From assembly GCA_964355365.1 (NCBI GenBank), contig CAYHEX010000170.1, positions 1 to 9,646 on the forward strand: DNA of 9,646 nucleotides, in the 5' to 3' direction. Positions 1 to 6,072 of the stretch are shown one piece after another; within the stretch, counting starts at the first letter, position 1; each line of letters begins with the position of its first letter. The notes under the pieces are model-generated. The model made no database searches and was not told the DNA's origin. It saw only the letters and a program-made list of their open reading frames with translations. This stretch comes from SCUN01 sp964355365 (GTDB lineage Bacteria; Acidobacteriota; Vicinamibacteria; Vicinamibacterales; SCN-69-37). Made by a program: the position numbers and the translations under genes.

Positions 1-149
1 CCAACATCGGCACGTGCGACACGATTCGCTGGGACGTCCTCTCCCGGCCCGGCCCCCGCCGCTGGATCCGCACCATCGTCCGTGCCCTCGGTCTCGAAGA
101 CGTCCTCATCAATCCTCCAAACTACCTCTTCGTCATCACTCGTCGTTGA
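1..149 (+). CDS. C-terminal fragment of an unidentified protein
   Basis: An open frame enters from the left edge (codons begin at base 3) and ends at TGA 147-149, giving the last 48 residues of a protein. The visible part is rich in arginine and tryptophan and ends NPPNYLFVITRR. A hydrophobic strand followed by a basic tail of this kind is common at the end of Rossmann-fold enzymes such as SAM-dependent methyltransferases, but the piece is too short to name a family. Its last 14 bases overlap the end of the convergent transposase gene, so the transposase stop codon lies inside this reading frame. Codon choice (C/G in third positions) supports a real gene. The product is unknown. Confidence 0.55.
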   Translation, partial: NIGTCDTIRWDVLSRPGPRRWIRTIVRALGLEDVLINPPNYLFVITRR

Positions 150-819
150 CAGGTTTTTTCTTGAGGGGGTCCTTGAGGGGGTCAGAGCCCTTTTCCACAG
201 GTTTCAACAGTTTAGGGACACTGGTCCGCTTTAGAGGACGATGACGAACGGCGCGTTGGCGTGTGTGCGCGTCCCGCAGATGCTCGCGGCTGGTGATCGT
301 CGCGTTCACGTAGCCGAGCCACGATTCCGACGACAGGAAGGCTGCCGCGGCGAGTGGCACGCGGCCTCCTCCACGCAGCCGCTGCGCCAGACTGCACCAC
401 GGCCAGTCTTCGGCGCTGGGCACCAGGCCGGCCGACCGGGCATTCCGTTCGACGTAGCGAGACATTGGAACGAGCGCGGCGATGTCATCGAGAGGCGTCG
501 ATGTGAATCGGCCTTGATACACGGGACCCTGTCCGGTCGTGCCACGGAATTTGTGCCAGCGCACGGCATGGGTAGATGTGACCCATTGGATGACCTTTGA
601 GAGTCTTTGCTTCCCCAACGGGCCCACCAGCAGGTGCCAGTGGTTTTTCATCACACAATAGGCGACCAGCGGGACCTCGTAGCGCGTTACACCCGCCTGC
701 AACACGGCGAGAAACGCCCTGTAGTCACGGGGTTGCGTGAACAACGGCTCCTTGCGGACGCTGCGATTGACCACGTGATAAAAACCTGTGCTGGCGGCGG
801 TGCGGGGGCGACGGGGCAT
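136..819 (-). CDS. REP-associated tyrosine transposase (RAYT), Y1 family
   Basis: A 227-residue protein of the IS200-like Y1 transposase superfamily, RAYT branch. These are single-strand DNA nucleases, usually single-copy, linked to REP-type palindromes. The N-terminus MPRRPR...GFYHVVNRSV is typical. The metal-binding HUH motif is H60-W-H62-LL. GPVYQGRF (residues 98-105) and SRYVERN (120-126), followed by AGLV and EDWPWCS, are family hallmarks. The ATG at 819 is chosen because GAGG lies 5 nt upstream and the family N-terminus begins there; the frame stays open further upstream without a family match. The stretch where many RAYTs carry the nucleophilic tyrosine reads THAVRWHKF here, so the nucleophile is not obvious. 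Y101 and Y122 are alternatives. Residues 194-215 are encoded by the left flanking repeat, giving the tail VEKGSDPLKDPLKKK. The frame has no frameshift and may be active. Confidence 0.9.
   Translation of the reverse strand: MPRRPRTAASTGFYHVVNRSVRKEPLFTQPRDYRAFLAVLQAGVTRYEVPLVAYCVMKNHWHLLVGPLGKQRLSKVIQWVTSTHAVRWHKFRGTTGQGPVYQGRFTSTPLDDIAALVPMSRYVERNARSAGLVPSAEDWPWCSLAQRLRGGGRVPLAAAAFLSSESWLGYVNATITSREHLRDAHTRQRAVRHRPLKRTSVPKLLKPVEKGSDPLKDPLKKKPVNDE
161..183. repeat. Tandem TTGAGGGGGTC pair
   Basis: TTGAGGGGGTC occurs at 161-171 and again at 173-183, a direct repeat with a 12-bp period. On the minus strand it encodes the doubled DPLK in the transposase tail (SDPLKDPLKKK). It looks like slippage or partial duplication at the outer end of the left RAYT repeat; the right copy at 885-950 lacks it. 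Confidence 0.7.
175..240. repeat. Left RAYT-associated inverted repeat
   Basis: This stretch matches the reverse complement of 885-950. Counted by hand, the outer 51 bases (175-225 against 900-950) agree at 45 positions, and the first 20 are identical. The next 15 agree at about 10. The best-conserved part contains GGGTCAGAGCCCTTTTCCAC. It lies within the 3' coding end of the transposase and supplies that protein's last ordered residues before the lysine-rich tail. Confidence 0.85.
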
Positions 820-884
820 GTGATCCTCACTCAGGAATTGAAAGACCGACGACCTAGTGCAAGCCACGTGCCCGAATTCGAAAG

Positions 885-950
885 CGACCTCTCCAGATGA
901 CCACTGTCCCTGAATCGTCGAAAACTGTGGAAAAGGGCTCTGACCCCCTC
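885..950. repeat. Right RAYT-associated inverted repeat
   Basis: This is the inverted partner of 175-240. It contains the ATG at 897 that opens the purN frame and encodes the first 18 residues of that frame, including VEKGSDPL. The transposase reads the left copy on the opposite strand, so both proteins contain the same octapeptide. The core GTGGAAAAGGGCTCTGACCCC can fold into an imperfect hairpin (GGG/CCC and TC/GA pairs around a mismatch). Confidence 0.85.
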
Positions 951-1562
951 GCACTTGCCCCCCTCCGCCTTGGCGTCTTGATCTCCGGGCGCGGGAGTAA
1001 CCTGCAGGCGATCGTCGATGCGATTGGAGATGGGCGGCTGCGGGCGCGCGTTGCGGTGGTGATCTCGAATCGCGCGGAGGCGCCGGGGTTGCTGCGGGCG
1101 GCTGCGGCAGGCATCGAGACGTTGGTGCTGCCCCATCGCGCCGCGGCCTCGCGCGACGCGTACGACGCGCAACTGGTCCGCGCGCTGCAGGAGCGCGGCG
1201 TGCAACTGGTCTGTCTCGCCGGGTTCATGCGCCTGCTCGGATCTGCGTTCTGCGCCGCGTTCCCCAACGCGATTGTGAACGTGCACCCGTCGCTGCTGCC
1301 GGCGTTCCCCGGCGTTGACGCGCAGCGCCAGGCGCTCGAGGCCGGCGCCACGGTCAGCGGCGCCACGGTGCATTTCGTGACGCCTGAGCTCGACGCCGGC
1401 CCGATCATTCTCCAGGCCGCCGTGCCCGTGTTCGGCGATGACACCGCTGGGTCGCTATCAGCGCGCATCCTCGAGCAGGAACATCGCATCCTGCCGGAAG
1501 CGATACAGCTCGTGGCGGATGGACGCTGCCGTCTTGACGGCGATCGCGTCGTCGTCGGCTAG
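897..1562 (+). CDS. purN: Phosphoribosylglycinamide formyltransferase (GART)
   Basis: The enzyme transfers a formyl group from 10-formyltetrahydrofolate to GAR to give FGAR, the third step of purine synthesis, in the cytoplasm. The phosphate loop is LGVLISGRGSNLQ (residues 25-37). Catalytic residues of the family are N128 and H130 (NVHPSLLPAFPG) and D166 (ELDAGPII); SGATVHFV precedes D166. All are intact. The length of 221 residues compares with about 212 in E. coli, the excess being roughly 22 N-terminal residues. Residues 1-18 are encoded by the RAYT inverted repeat, and no clear Shine-Dalgarno precedes the ATG at 897. GTG 927 is an in-frame alternative, so the true start is uncertain. purM or purH neighbours are not seen. 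The TAG stop shares CTAG (1559-1562) with the convergent phosphoesterase. Confidence 0.93.
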   Translation: MTTVPESSKTVEKGSDPLALAPLRLGVLISGRGSNLQAIVDAIGDGRLRARVAVVISNRAEAPGLLRAAAAGIETLVLPHRAAASRDAYDAQLVRALQERGVQLVCLAGFMRLLGSAFCAAFPNAIVNVHPSLLPAFPGVDAQRQALEAGATVSGATVHFVTPELDAGPIILQAAVPVFGDDTAGSLSARILEQEHRILPEAIQLVADGRCRLDGDRVVVG

Positions 1563-2368
1563 GCCAGCGTCAGGACCGCGAGTTCCGGCGGACAGTTGAT
1601 GCGGATCGGCAGATAGACCGTGCCGATGCCGCGGCTCACGAACAGCCGCGTGTCGTCGCGCACGAGCGTACCGGCCACGATCGGGAAGCGAAGCCGGTTG
1701 AACGCGCCGAACGGCGGCAGCACAACCTGCCCGCCGTGCGTGTGTCCGCTCAGCAGGAGCGGGATCTTCAGCGTATGCGCCTCCGTGAGTCGACGCGGGT
1801 CATGCGCGACCAGAATCGGCAGGGCCGCCGGCTCGATGAGCGGCGCAATCTTCGCCGCGCGCTGCGTCCAGTAGCCGATACCGATGAAGTCCACCGCGGC
1901 GCCGCCCACGGTGAGCCGCAGACGTTCTTCGCGCAGCACGCGAATGCCCCGCCGCGTCAGTGCCGCCGGCACCACGCGGTCATCATCGTGATTGCCGAGT
2001 ACCGCGATCACGCCGGCCGGGGCCGACAGCGTGCCCAGCACCTCGGCCACGGGACCGGCGAAGCGCGTGTCGAAGTTCGTCACGTAGTCGCCCCCGAGCA
2101 CGATGAGATCGGGGCGCTCGCGCATCGCCGCCTCAGCCGCCCGGGCGATCAGGTCGGCCGGCACCAGGCCGCTGCGGTGGAGGTCGGTCAGGAAGGCGAT
2201 CTTGAATCCCGCAAAACCGGCCGGCAATCCGTGCACCGGCAGCGTGGCGCGCGTTACTGACAGCTGCAGCCGCTCGTGCACACCCCAGCTTGCGCCGCCC
2301 ACCACGACGCCGGCGCTACCGGCCGTCAGCACACGAAGGAAGGCACGACGCTTCATGAGGAAACTCAT
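1559..2368 (-). CDS. Tat-exported metallophosphoesterase, YkuE/YaeI type
   Basis: A 269-residue calcineurin-like phosphoesterase with all five metal-site blocks: TDLH (D62, H64), GGDYV (D94), GNHD (N126, H127), VAHDP (H189) and SGHTHGGQ (H209, H211). The N-terminus has a twin-arginine signal, KRRAFLR (residues 6-12), followed by a small hydrophobic stretch (13-29), so export in folded form with two metals bound is likely. Relatives are YkuE and YaeI (COG1408), phosphodiesterases acting at the envelope; YaeI-like proteins are linked to lipid A-type pyrophosphate bonds in some bacteria, but the substrate here is unknown. Start choice is ATG 2368 or ATG 2356; the second leaves the Tat motif one residue from the N-terminus, and neither has a strong ribosome site. 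The gene diverges from tyrS across 23 bp and ends head-on with purN. Confidence 0.88.
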   Translation of the reverse strand: MSFLMKRRAFLRVLTAGSAGVVVGGASWGVHERLQLSVTRATLPVHGLPAGFAGFKIAFLTDLHRSGLVPADLIARAAEAAMRERPDLIVLGGDYVTNFDTRFAGPVAEVLGTLSAPAGVIAVLGNHDDDRVVPAALTRRGIRVLREERLRLTVGGAAVDFIGIGYWTQRAAKIAPLIEPAALPILVAHDPRRLTEAHTLKIPLLLSGHTHGGQVVLPPFGAFNRLRFPIVAGTLVRDDTRLFVSRGIGTVYLPIRINCPPELAVLTLA

Positions 2369-2370
2369 GA

Positions 2371-2391
2371 AGTATAGTCAGGATCCGCGGC
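2371..2391. promoter_or_regulatory. Short divergent gap: possible shared -10 and tyrS RBS
   Basis: Only 23 bp separate the phosphoesterase start from tyrS. AGTATAGT at 2371-2378 reads as a -10-like TATAGT rightward and TATACT leftward. No good -35 is seen at the right distance on either side. AGGA at 2380-2383, 8 nt before the tyrS ATG, is a plausible ribosome site. If the rightward -10 were used, the transcript would begin after most of that AGGA, so this promoter assignment is weak. Confidence 0.3.
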
Positions 2392-3618
2392 ATGACTCTC
2401 GACGAACAACTCGCTTATCTCACCAAAGGGTGCGTGGACATCGTCCGCGCCGGCGACCTGCGCAACAAGCTCGAGCGGAGCGCCACGACCGGGGCGCCGC
2501 TCACCGTCAAGGTAGGTTTTGATCCGACGGCCCCGGATCTGCACCTTGGCCACACGGTGCTGCTTCGCAAGATGAAGCACTTTCAGGACCTCGGCCACCG
2601 CGTCATCTTCCTCATCGGCGATTTCACCGGTCTGATCGGTGATCCCACGGGCCGATCGAAGACGCGCCCCGCGCTCACGCGCGAGGAAATCGCTGCGAAC
2701 GCCGAGACCTACAAGACGCAGGTGTTCAAGCTGCTCGATCCGCAGAAGACCGTGGTGGACTTCAACTCGCGCTGGCTCGCGGCGCTCGGCGCAGAAGGCC
2801 TCGTGCGGCTCGCGGCACGCTACAACGTGGCGCAGATGCTCGAACGCCGCGACTTCAAACAGCGCTACGAGGCCGGCAAGCCCATTGCCGTGCATGAGTT
2901 TCTCTATCCGCTCGCGCAGGCCTACGACTCGGTGTTCCTCAAGGCCGATGTCGAACTCGGCGGCACCGACCAGCTCTTCAACCTCAACGTCGGTCGCGAC
3001 ATCATGCCGGGCTACGGCCTGGAAGCGCAGGTCGTCCTCACGACGCCGTTGCTCGAAGGTCTCGATGGCGTCGAGAAGATGTCGAAGAGCCTGGGCAACT
3101 ACGTCGGCGTCAACGAGCCGGCGGGGGAGATGTTCGGCAAGCTCATGTCGATCACCGACGAGCTGATGTGGAAGTACTACCTCCTGCTCACCGACTTGTC
3201 GGAGGCTGAGGTCAACGCTGTGAAGACGCAGGTGACGACCGGGGCGCTTCATCCGAAGGACGCCAAGATCGCGCTGGCCACACGGATCACGACCGACTTT
3301 CATTCGGCCGACGCCGCCGCGAGCGCCGCCGACGCCTTTCAAGCGCGCTTTGCGCGCGGCGAGCTCGTCGAGGAATCCCTCACCGAGGTCCGCATCGCGG
3401 TCCCCGCGGGCGGCGTGGCGCTGTCCAAGGTGCTGGTTGAAGCCGGGCTCGCGACCTCATCGGCCGAGGCCGCCCGCAAGATTCAGCAGGGCGGTGTGAA
3501 GGTGGATCGCGAGAAAGTGACCGACGGGCGCGCGCGCATTGACGCCGGCCGTGACGGGTTCATTCTCGAAGTCGGTCGGCGCGCGGTCAAAATCACGCCC
3601 GAGCCTGCGGCCGGCTAG
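2392..3618 (+). CDS. tyrS: Tyrosyl-tRNA synthetase
   Basis: This class I aminoacyl-tRNA synthetase charges tRNA-Tyr. The HIGH motif is HLGH (residues 51-54) in KVGFDPTAPDLHLGH, and the KMSKS motif is at 229-233. GDFTGLIGDPTGRS follows the first nucleotide-binding block, and GGTDQLFNL belongs to the tyrosine/ATP site. A C-terminal S4-like RNA-binding domain runs from about residue 340 (GGVALSKVLVEAGLATSSAEAARKIQQGGVKVD). The 408-residue length and the HLGH/KMSKS forms match the second bacterial TyrRS type rather than the B. stearothermophilus type. The start is supported by AGGA 8 nt upstream. The gene appears monocistronic: a divergent gene lies upstream and a convergent gene tail shares its stop region (CTAG 3615-3618). 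No T-box leader fits in the 23-bp upstream gap. Confidence 0.97.
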   Translation: MTLDEQLAYLTKGCVDIVRAGDLRNKLERSATTGAPLTVKVGFDPTAPDLHLGHTVLLRKMKHFQDLGHRVIFLIGDFTGLIGDPTGRSKTRPALTREEIAANAETYKTQVFKLLDPQKTVVDFNSRWLAALGAEGLVRLAARYNVAQMLERRDFKQRYEAGKPIAVHEFLYPLAQAYDSVFLKADVELGGTDQLFNLNVGRDIMPGYGLEAQVVLTTPLLEGLDGVEKMSKSLGNYVGVNEPAGEMFGKLMSITDELMWKYYLLLTDLSEAEVNAVKTQVTTGALHPKDAKIALATRITTDFHSADAAASAADAFQARFARGELVEESLTEVRIAVPAGGVALSKVLVEAGLATSSAEAARKIQQGGVKVDREKVTDGRARIDAGRDGFILEVGRRAVKITPEPAAG

Positions 3619-3779
3619 CGGCCGCGGCTGCGCTTCGTCGCCTTCGGCCGCGCCGTCGCATCCAGCCGTTTCAGGATGTCTTCGAGCGAGCCCAACTGCT
3701 GTCGGGCATCCCGCACCACGGCGAAGTCATCGGGCTGGGTGCCGCCATCATTGATTGCGCGCTGCGTGACGTGACATAT
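3615..3779 (-). pseudogene. Probable 3' remnant of a lost gene
   Basis: A minus-strand frame is open from an in-frame TGA at 3780-3782 to TAG at 3615-3617, 54 codons. It has no ATG; the only candidate starts are two GTGs at 3714-3719, which would leave a protein of 34 residues. The peptide reads plausibly as a soluble C-terminus: PDDFAVVRDARQQ, then a short amphipathic helix LEDILKRLD, then a basic tail KATKRSRGR. Its stop overlaps the tyrS stop through CTAG, as in the purN/phosphoesterase pair, which is what an intact convergent neighbour would show. The simplest reading is that the 5' part was removed when the ebo genes arrived next door. A genuine 34-residue protein is possible. I do not recognise the family. 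Confidence 0.35.
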
Positions 3780-3780
3780 T
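3751..3780 (+). promoter_or_regulatory. Candidate promoter for eboDEC
   Basis: TTGATT (3751-3756) and CATATT (3775-3780) are 18 bp apart, each matching 4 of 6 bases of the sigma-70 consensus. Transcription would start about 3-5 nt before the eboD ATG at 3791, making a nearly leaderless message. This agrees with the absence of a Shine-Dalgarno in the bases just before that ATG. The assignment is by eye only. Confidence 0.3.
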
Positions 3781-3790
3781 CAACGTCTCC

Positions 3791-4948
3791 ATGTCGCGGC
3801 TCGAGCCGAGTTTCTCGGTCCCCTACAGCTTCCCGGTCCACTTCACCGACGGCCTCTGGCACGACGGCCAGCCCCTCTTCGCTGACGTCGTCCGCCGACT
3901 CGAACCGGGTCGTCAGCATCGAGTCCTGGTTGTCGTCGACGACGGGCTCGCGGCCGCCCGGCCGTCGCTGATCGGCGACATCGAACGGCATGCCGCGGCA
4001 TTCGCCAGTGCCTTCACCCTGGTGGCTCCGCCCGTCCTCATCCCCGGTGGCGAAGCGTCGAAGAACGATCTCTCGCACACCCTGCGCCTGCTGGAACTGA
4101 TCAACACGCACAAGATCGACCGCCAGTCGTTTCTGGTGGCCGTCGGGGGCGGCGCCACGCTCGACACCGTGTCGTTTGCAGCCGCCACCGGCCATCGCGG
4201 CATTCGCGTGATTCGCGTGCCGACCACCGTGCTGGCGCAGTGCGACTCGGGCATTGCCGTGAAGAACGGCATCAACATGTTCGGCAAGAAGAACTTCGTC
4301 GGCACGTTCGCGCCGCCGTTCGCCGTCATCAACGATCTCTCGTTGCTCGACACGCTGAGCCTGCGCGACCGCATCAGCGGTCTGTCCGAGATCATCAAGG
4401 TGGCGTTGTTGAAGGACGCCGGGCTCTTTGACGGGATCGAGCTGCTGGCGCCGCGCCTGGCCGCCGGTGATATCGGCGCGCTGGACGGCGTCATCCGCGC
4501 ATCGCTCGAGTGGCACCTGAATCACATTTGCAGCACCGGCGATCCGTTCGAGCAGGGGAGCGCCCGGCCGCTCGACTTCGGCCATTGGGCGGCGCACAAA
4601 CTCGAGTCGCTGACCAACCACCGCATCCGGCACGGTGAAGCGGTCGGCATCGGTATGGCGATCGACGTGCACTACGCCATGCTCGCCGGGTTCCTCTCGG
4701 TGGCGATCGGTCAGCGCATTCTCCGCCTGATTGCCGCCGTGGGATTGCCGATGTGGGACCCGGCCGTGGCCGAACGCAACGCCGCTGGCGAACTGGCCCT
4801 TGTGGCCGGTCTGCAGGAGTTCCGCGAACACCTGGGCGGTGGCCTGCACGTGACGATGCTGCGTGACATCCAGCGGCCGTTCGAAGTGACGGACATGGAT
4901 TCGTCGCTGGTTGAGCAGGCGATCGCGGCCCTCACGCCTGTGGCCTGA
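3791..4948 (+). CDS. eboD: EboD, 3-dehydroquinate synthase-like sugar-phosphate cyclase
   Basis: A 385-residue member of the dehydroquinate synthase fold (sugar phosphate cyclases, NAD and metal dependent). Visible blocks are PGGEASKN (85-92), the dinucleotide loop GGGATLD (119-125), VPTTVLAQCDSG (143-154), VKNGINMFGKKN (157-168), GLSEIIKVALLKD (197-209), RPLDFGHWAAHKLE (259-272) and HGEAVGIGM (281-289). The three metal ligands E200, H265 and H281 are present. AroB's GGGVVGDLAGF is replaced by GGGATLDTVSF, and the LNFGH asparagine is D262, so the substrate is probably not the shikimate-pathway DAHP. Relatives with similar changes cyclise sedoheptulose-7-phosphate or other sugar phosphates. 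The gene leads the eboDEC arm. Its TGA overlaps the eboE ATG (TGATG), implying coupled translation. The N-terminus FSVPYSFPVHFT fits EboD-like proteins. Confidence 0.9.
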   Translation: MSRLEPSFSVPYSFPVHFTDGLWHDGQPLFADVVRRLEPGRQHRVLVVVDDGLAAARPSLIGDIERHAAAFASAFTLVAPPVLIPGGEASKNDLSHTLRLLELINTHKIDRQSFLVAVGGGATLDTVSFAAATGHRGIRVIRVPTTVLAQCDSGIAVKNGINMFGKKNFVGTFAPPFAVINDLSLLDTLSLRDRISGLSEIIKVALLKDAGLFDGIELLAPRLAAGDIGALDGVIRASLEWHLNHICSTGDPFEQGSARPLDFGHWAAHKLESLTNHRIRHGEAVGIGMAIDVHYAMLAGFLSVAIGQRILRLIAAVGLPMWDPAVAERNAAGELALVAGLQEFREHLGGGLHVTMLRDIQRPFEVTDMDSSLVEQAIAALTPVA

Positions 4949-6072
4949 TGCGCGTCGGCGGGTTTCATCTGACGTATTGCTCCAACATCCACGCCGGCGA
5001 GAGCTGGCCCGACGTCAGAACCGCACTCGGACAGGTGTTGCCGCAGGTCCGTGAGCACCTGGGTGTCTCGGGGCCGTTCGCCATTGGCCTCCGCCTGTCG
5101 GCCGCTGCCGGTAGTGCGCTGGCGGCGCCGTCGGCCCTCGCCGAGTTTCAGCAGTTTCTGGCGGCCAGTCAGCACTACGTATTCACCATCAATGGCTTTC
5201 CGTACGGCGCATTTCATGGACAGCGGGTGAAAGAGCAGGTGTACCTGCCCGACTGGCGCGATCCTCGCCGCGTGACGTACTCGAATCAACTGGCCGATAT
5301 CCTGGCGGCGTTGCTGCCGGAGGATCTGCCGAGCGGCAGCGTCAGCACGGTGCCCGGCGCCTTCAAGGCGCATCTGTCAGGGCCGGCCGATGTCGAGGCG
5401 GTGGCGCGCGGCATCCGCGAGCATGCGCGCTATCTGCGCGACCTGCGCGATCGCACCGGCCGGACCATTCGCCTGGCGCTCGAGCCGGAGCCGGCCTGTC
5501 TACTCGAGACCGTCGCCGAGACCTGCGACTTCTTCGACCGCTATCTCGGCGACCGCGATGTGCGCGAGCATGTCGGCGTCTGTGTAGATACCTGCCACAT
5601 GGCGGTGGAATACGAGGATCCCGCCGACGTGATCAGCCGCCTGGGCGATGCCGGCATCACCATCGCGAAAGTACAGATCAGCTCCGCGCTGGATGTGGCC
5701 GGTGCCGACGCGATCGCCGCGCTCTCGGCCTTCGCCGACGACACGTATCTGCATCAGGTGGTGACGCGCGCCACCGAAGCGCTGTCGCGATTCCCTGATC
5801 TGCCAGACGCGCTCGCGCACGCCGAAGCTCGCGGACGCGATGAGTGGCGCGTGCACTTCCACGTGCCGCTTTTTCTCGAGCGTCTCGGCATCCTGCGAAC
5901 CACACAGCCGTTCGTGGAAGCATTCCTTCGCGCGCTTCGCGCCGCGCCGGTGTGCGACCAACTGGAAGTGGAAACGTATACATGGGACGTGTTGCCCGAA
6001 GCGCATCGTCGCGTGGATGTGGCCACCGCCATCGCGCGTGAGCTCGCCTGGGTGCGCGAACAACTGGCATGA
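4948..6072 (+). CDS. eboE: EboE, metabolite traffic protein (TIM barrel)
   Basis: A 374-residue xylose-isomerase-like TIM-barrel protein of the EboE family. Landmarks are the opening HLTYCSNIHAGESW (residues 7-20), INGFPYGAFHG, LALEPEP (176-182), CVDTCHMAVEYED (212-224), KVQISSAL (241-248), VHFHVPLF (302-309) and ETYTWDVLPE (342-351). E179/E181, D214, H217, Q243, H303/H305 and E342 lie on the strand ends where this superfamily binds a divalent metal and a sugar-like substrate. Family members isomerise or epimerise sugars or cyclitols, which would suit a partner of EboD; the actual reaction is unknown. The gene is needed with its cluster for scytonemin precursor traffic in Nostoc. It starts on the last base of eboD and ends in an ATGA overlap with eboC. 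There is no signal peptide, so it is cytoplasmic. Confidence 0.93.
   Translation: MRVGGFHLTYCSNIHAGESWPDVRTALGQVLPQVREHLGVSGPFAIGLRLSAAAGSALAAPSALAEFQQFLAASQHYVFTINGFPYGAFHGQRVKEQVYLPDWRDPRRVTYSNQLADILAALLPEDLPSGSVSTVPGAFKAHLSGPADVEAVARGIREHARYLRDLRDRTGRTIRLALEPEPACLLETVAETCDFFDRYLGDRDVREHVGVCVDTCHMAVEYEDPADVISRLGDAGITIAKVQISSALDVAGADAIAALSAFADDTYLHQVVTRATEALSRFPDLPDALAHAEARGRDEWRVHFHVPLFLERLGILRTTQPFVEAFLRALRAAPVCDQLEVETYTWDVLPEAHRRVDVATAIARELAWVREQLA

Larger units (their letters stand above)
175..950. mobile_element. RAYT gene with flanking inverted repeats
   Basis: The transposase gene is enclosed by inverted copies of one repeat at 175-240 and 885-950. Each carries the imperfect hairpin core GGGCTCTGACCCC (or its complement), a variant of the palindrome GGGGTCAGACCCC. 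The layout matches the known organisation in which a RAYT is flanked by the REP-like elements it is thought to move. The unit overlaps the 3' end of the upstream gene and the 5' end of the purN frame. The outer boundaries are inferred from where the two copies stop matching. No target-site duplication could be recognised by eye. Confidence 0.6.

Noticed and set aside
820..896. Promoter for the transposase gene in its upstream gap
   Set aside because: TTGCAC and TCAATT can be picked out on the minus strand, but their spacing of about 15 bp and poor -10 match do not support a call.
2365..3342. Long minus-strand open frame opposite tyrS
   Set aside because: The plus strand carries every TyrRS motif; the antisense product has shadow-like composition.
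3618..3651. GCGGCCG...CGGCCGC inverted repeat after tyrS as a terminator
   Set aside because: The arms are 7 bp with a 20-nt loop and no U-run, and they coincide with the coding-like remnant on the other strand.
3671..4849. Long minus-strand open frame (about 390 codons) opposite eboD
   Set aside because: It is antisense to a clear EboD coding sequence, is rich in R, H, Q and V in the manner of GC-rich shadow frames, and shows no family motifs.
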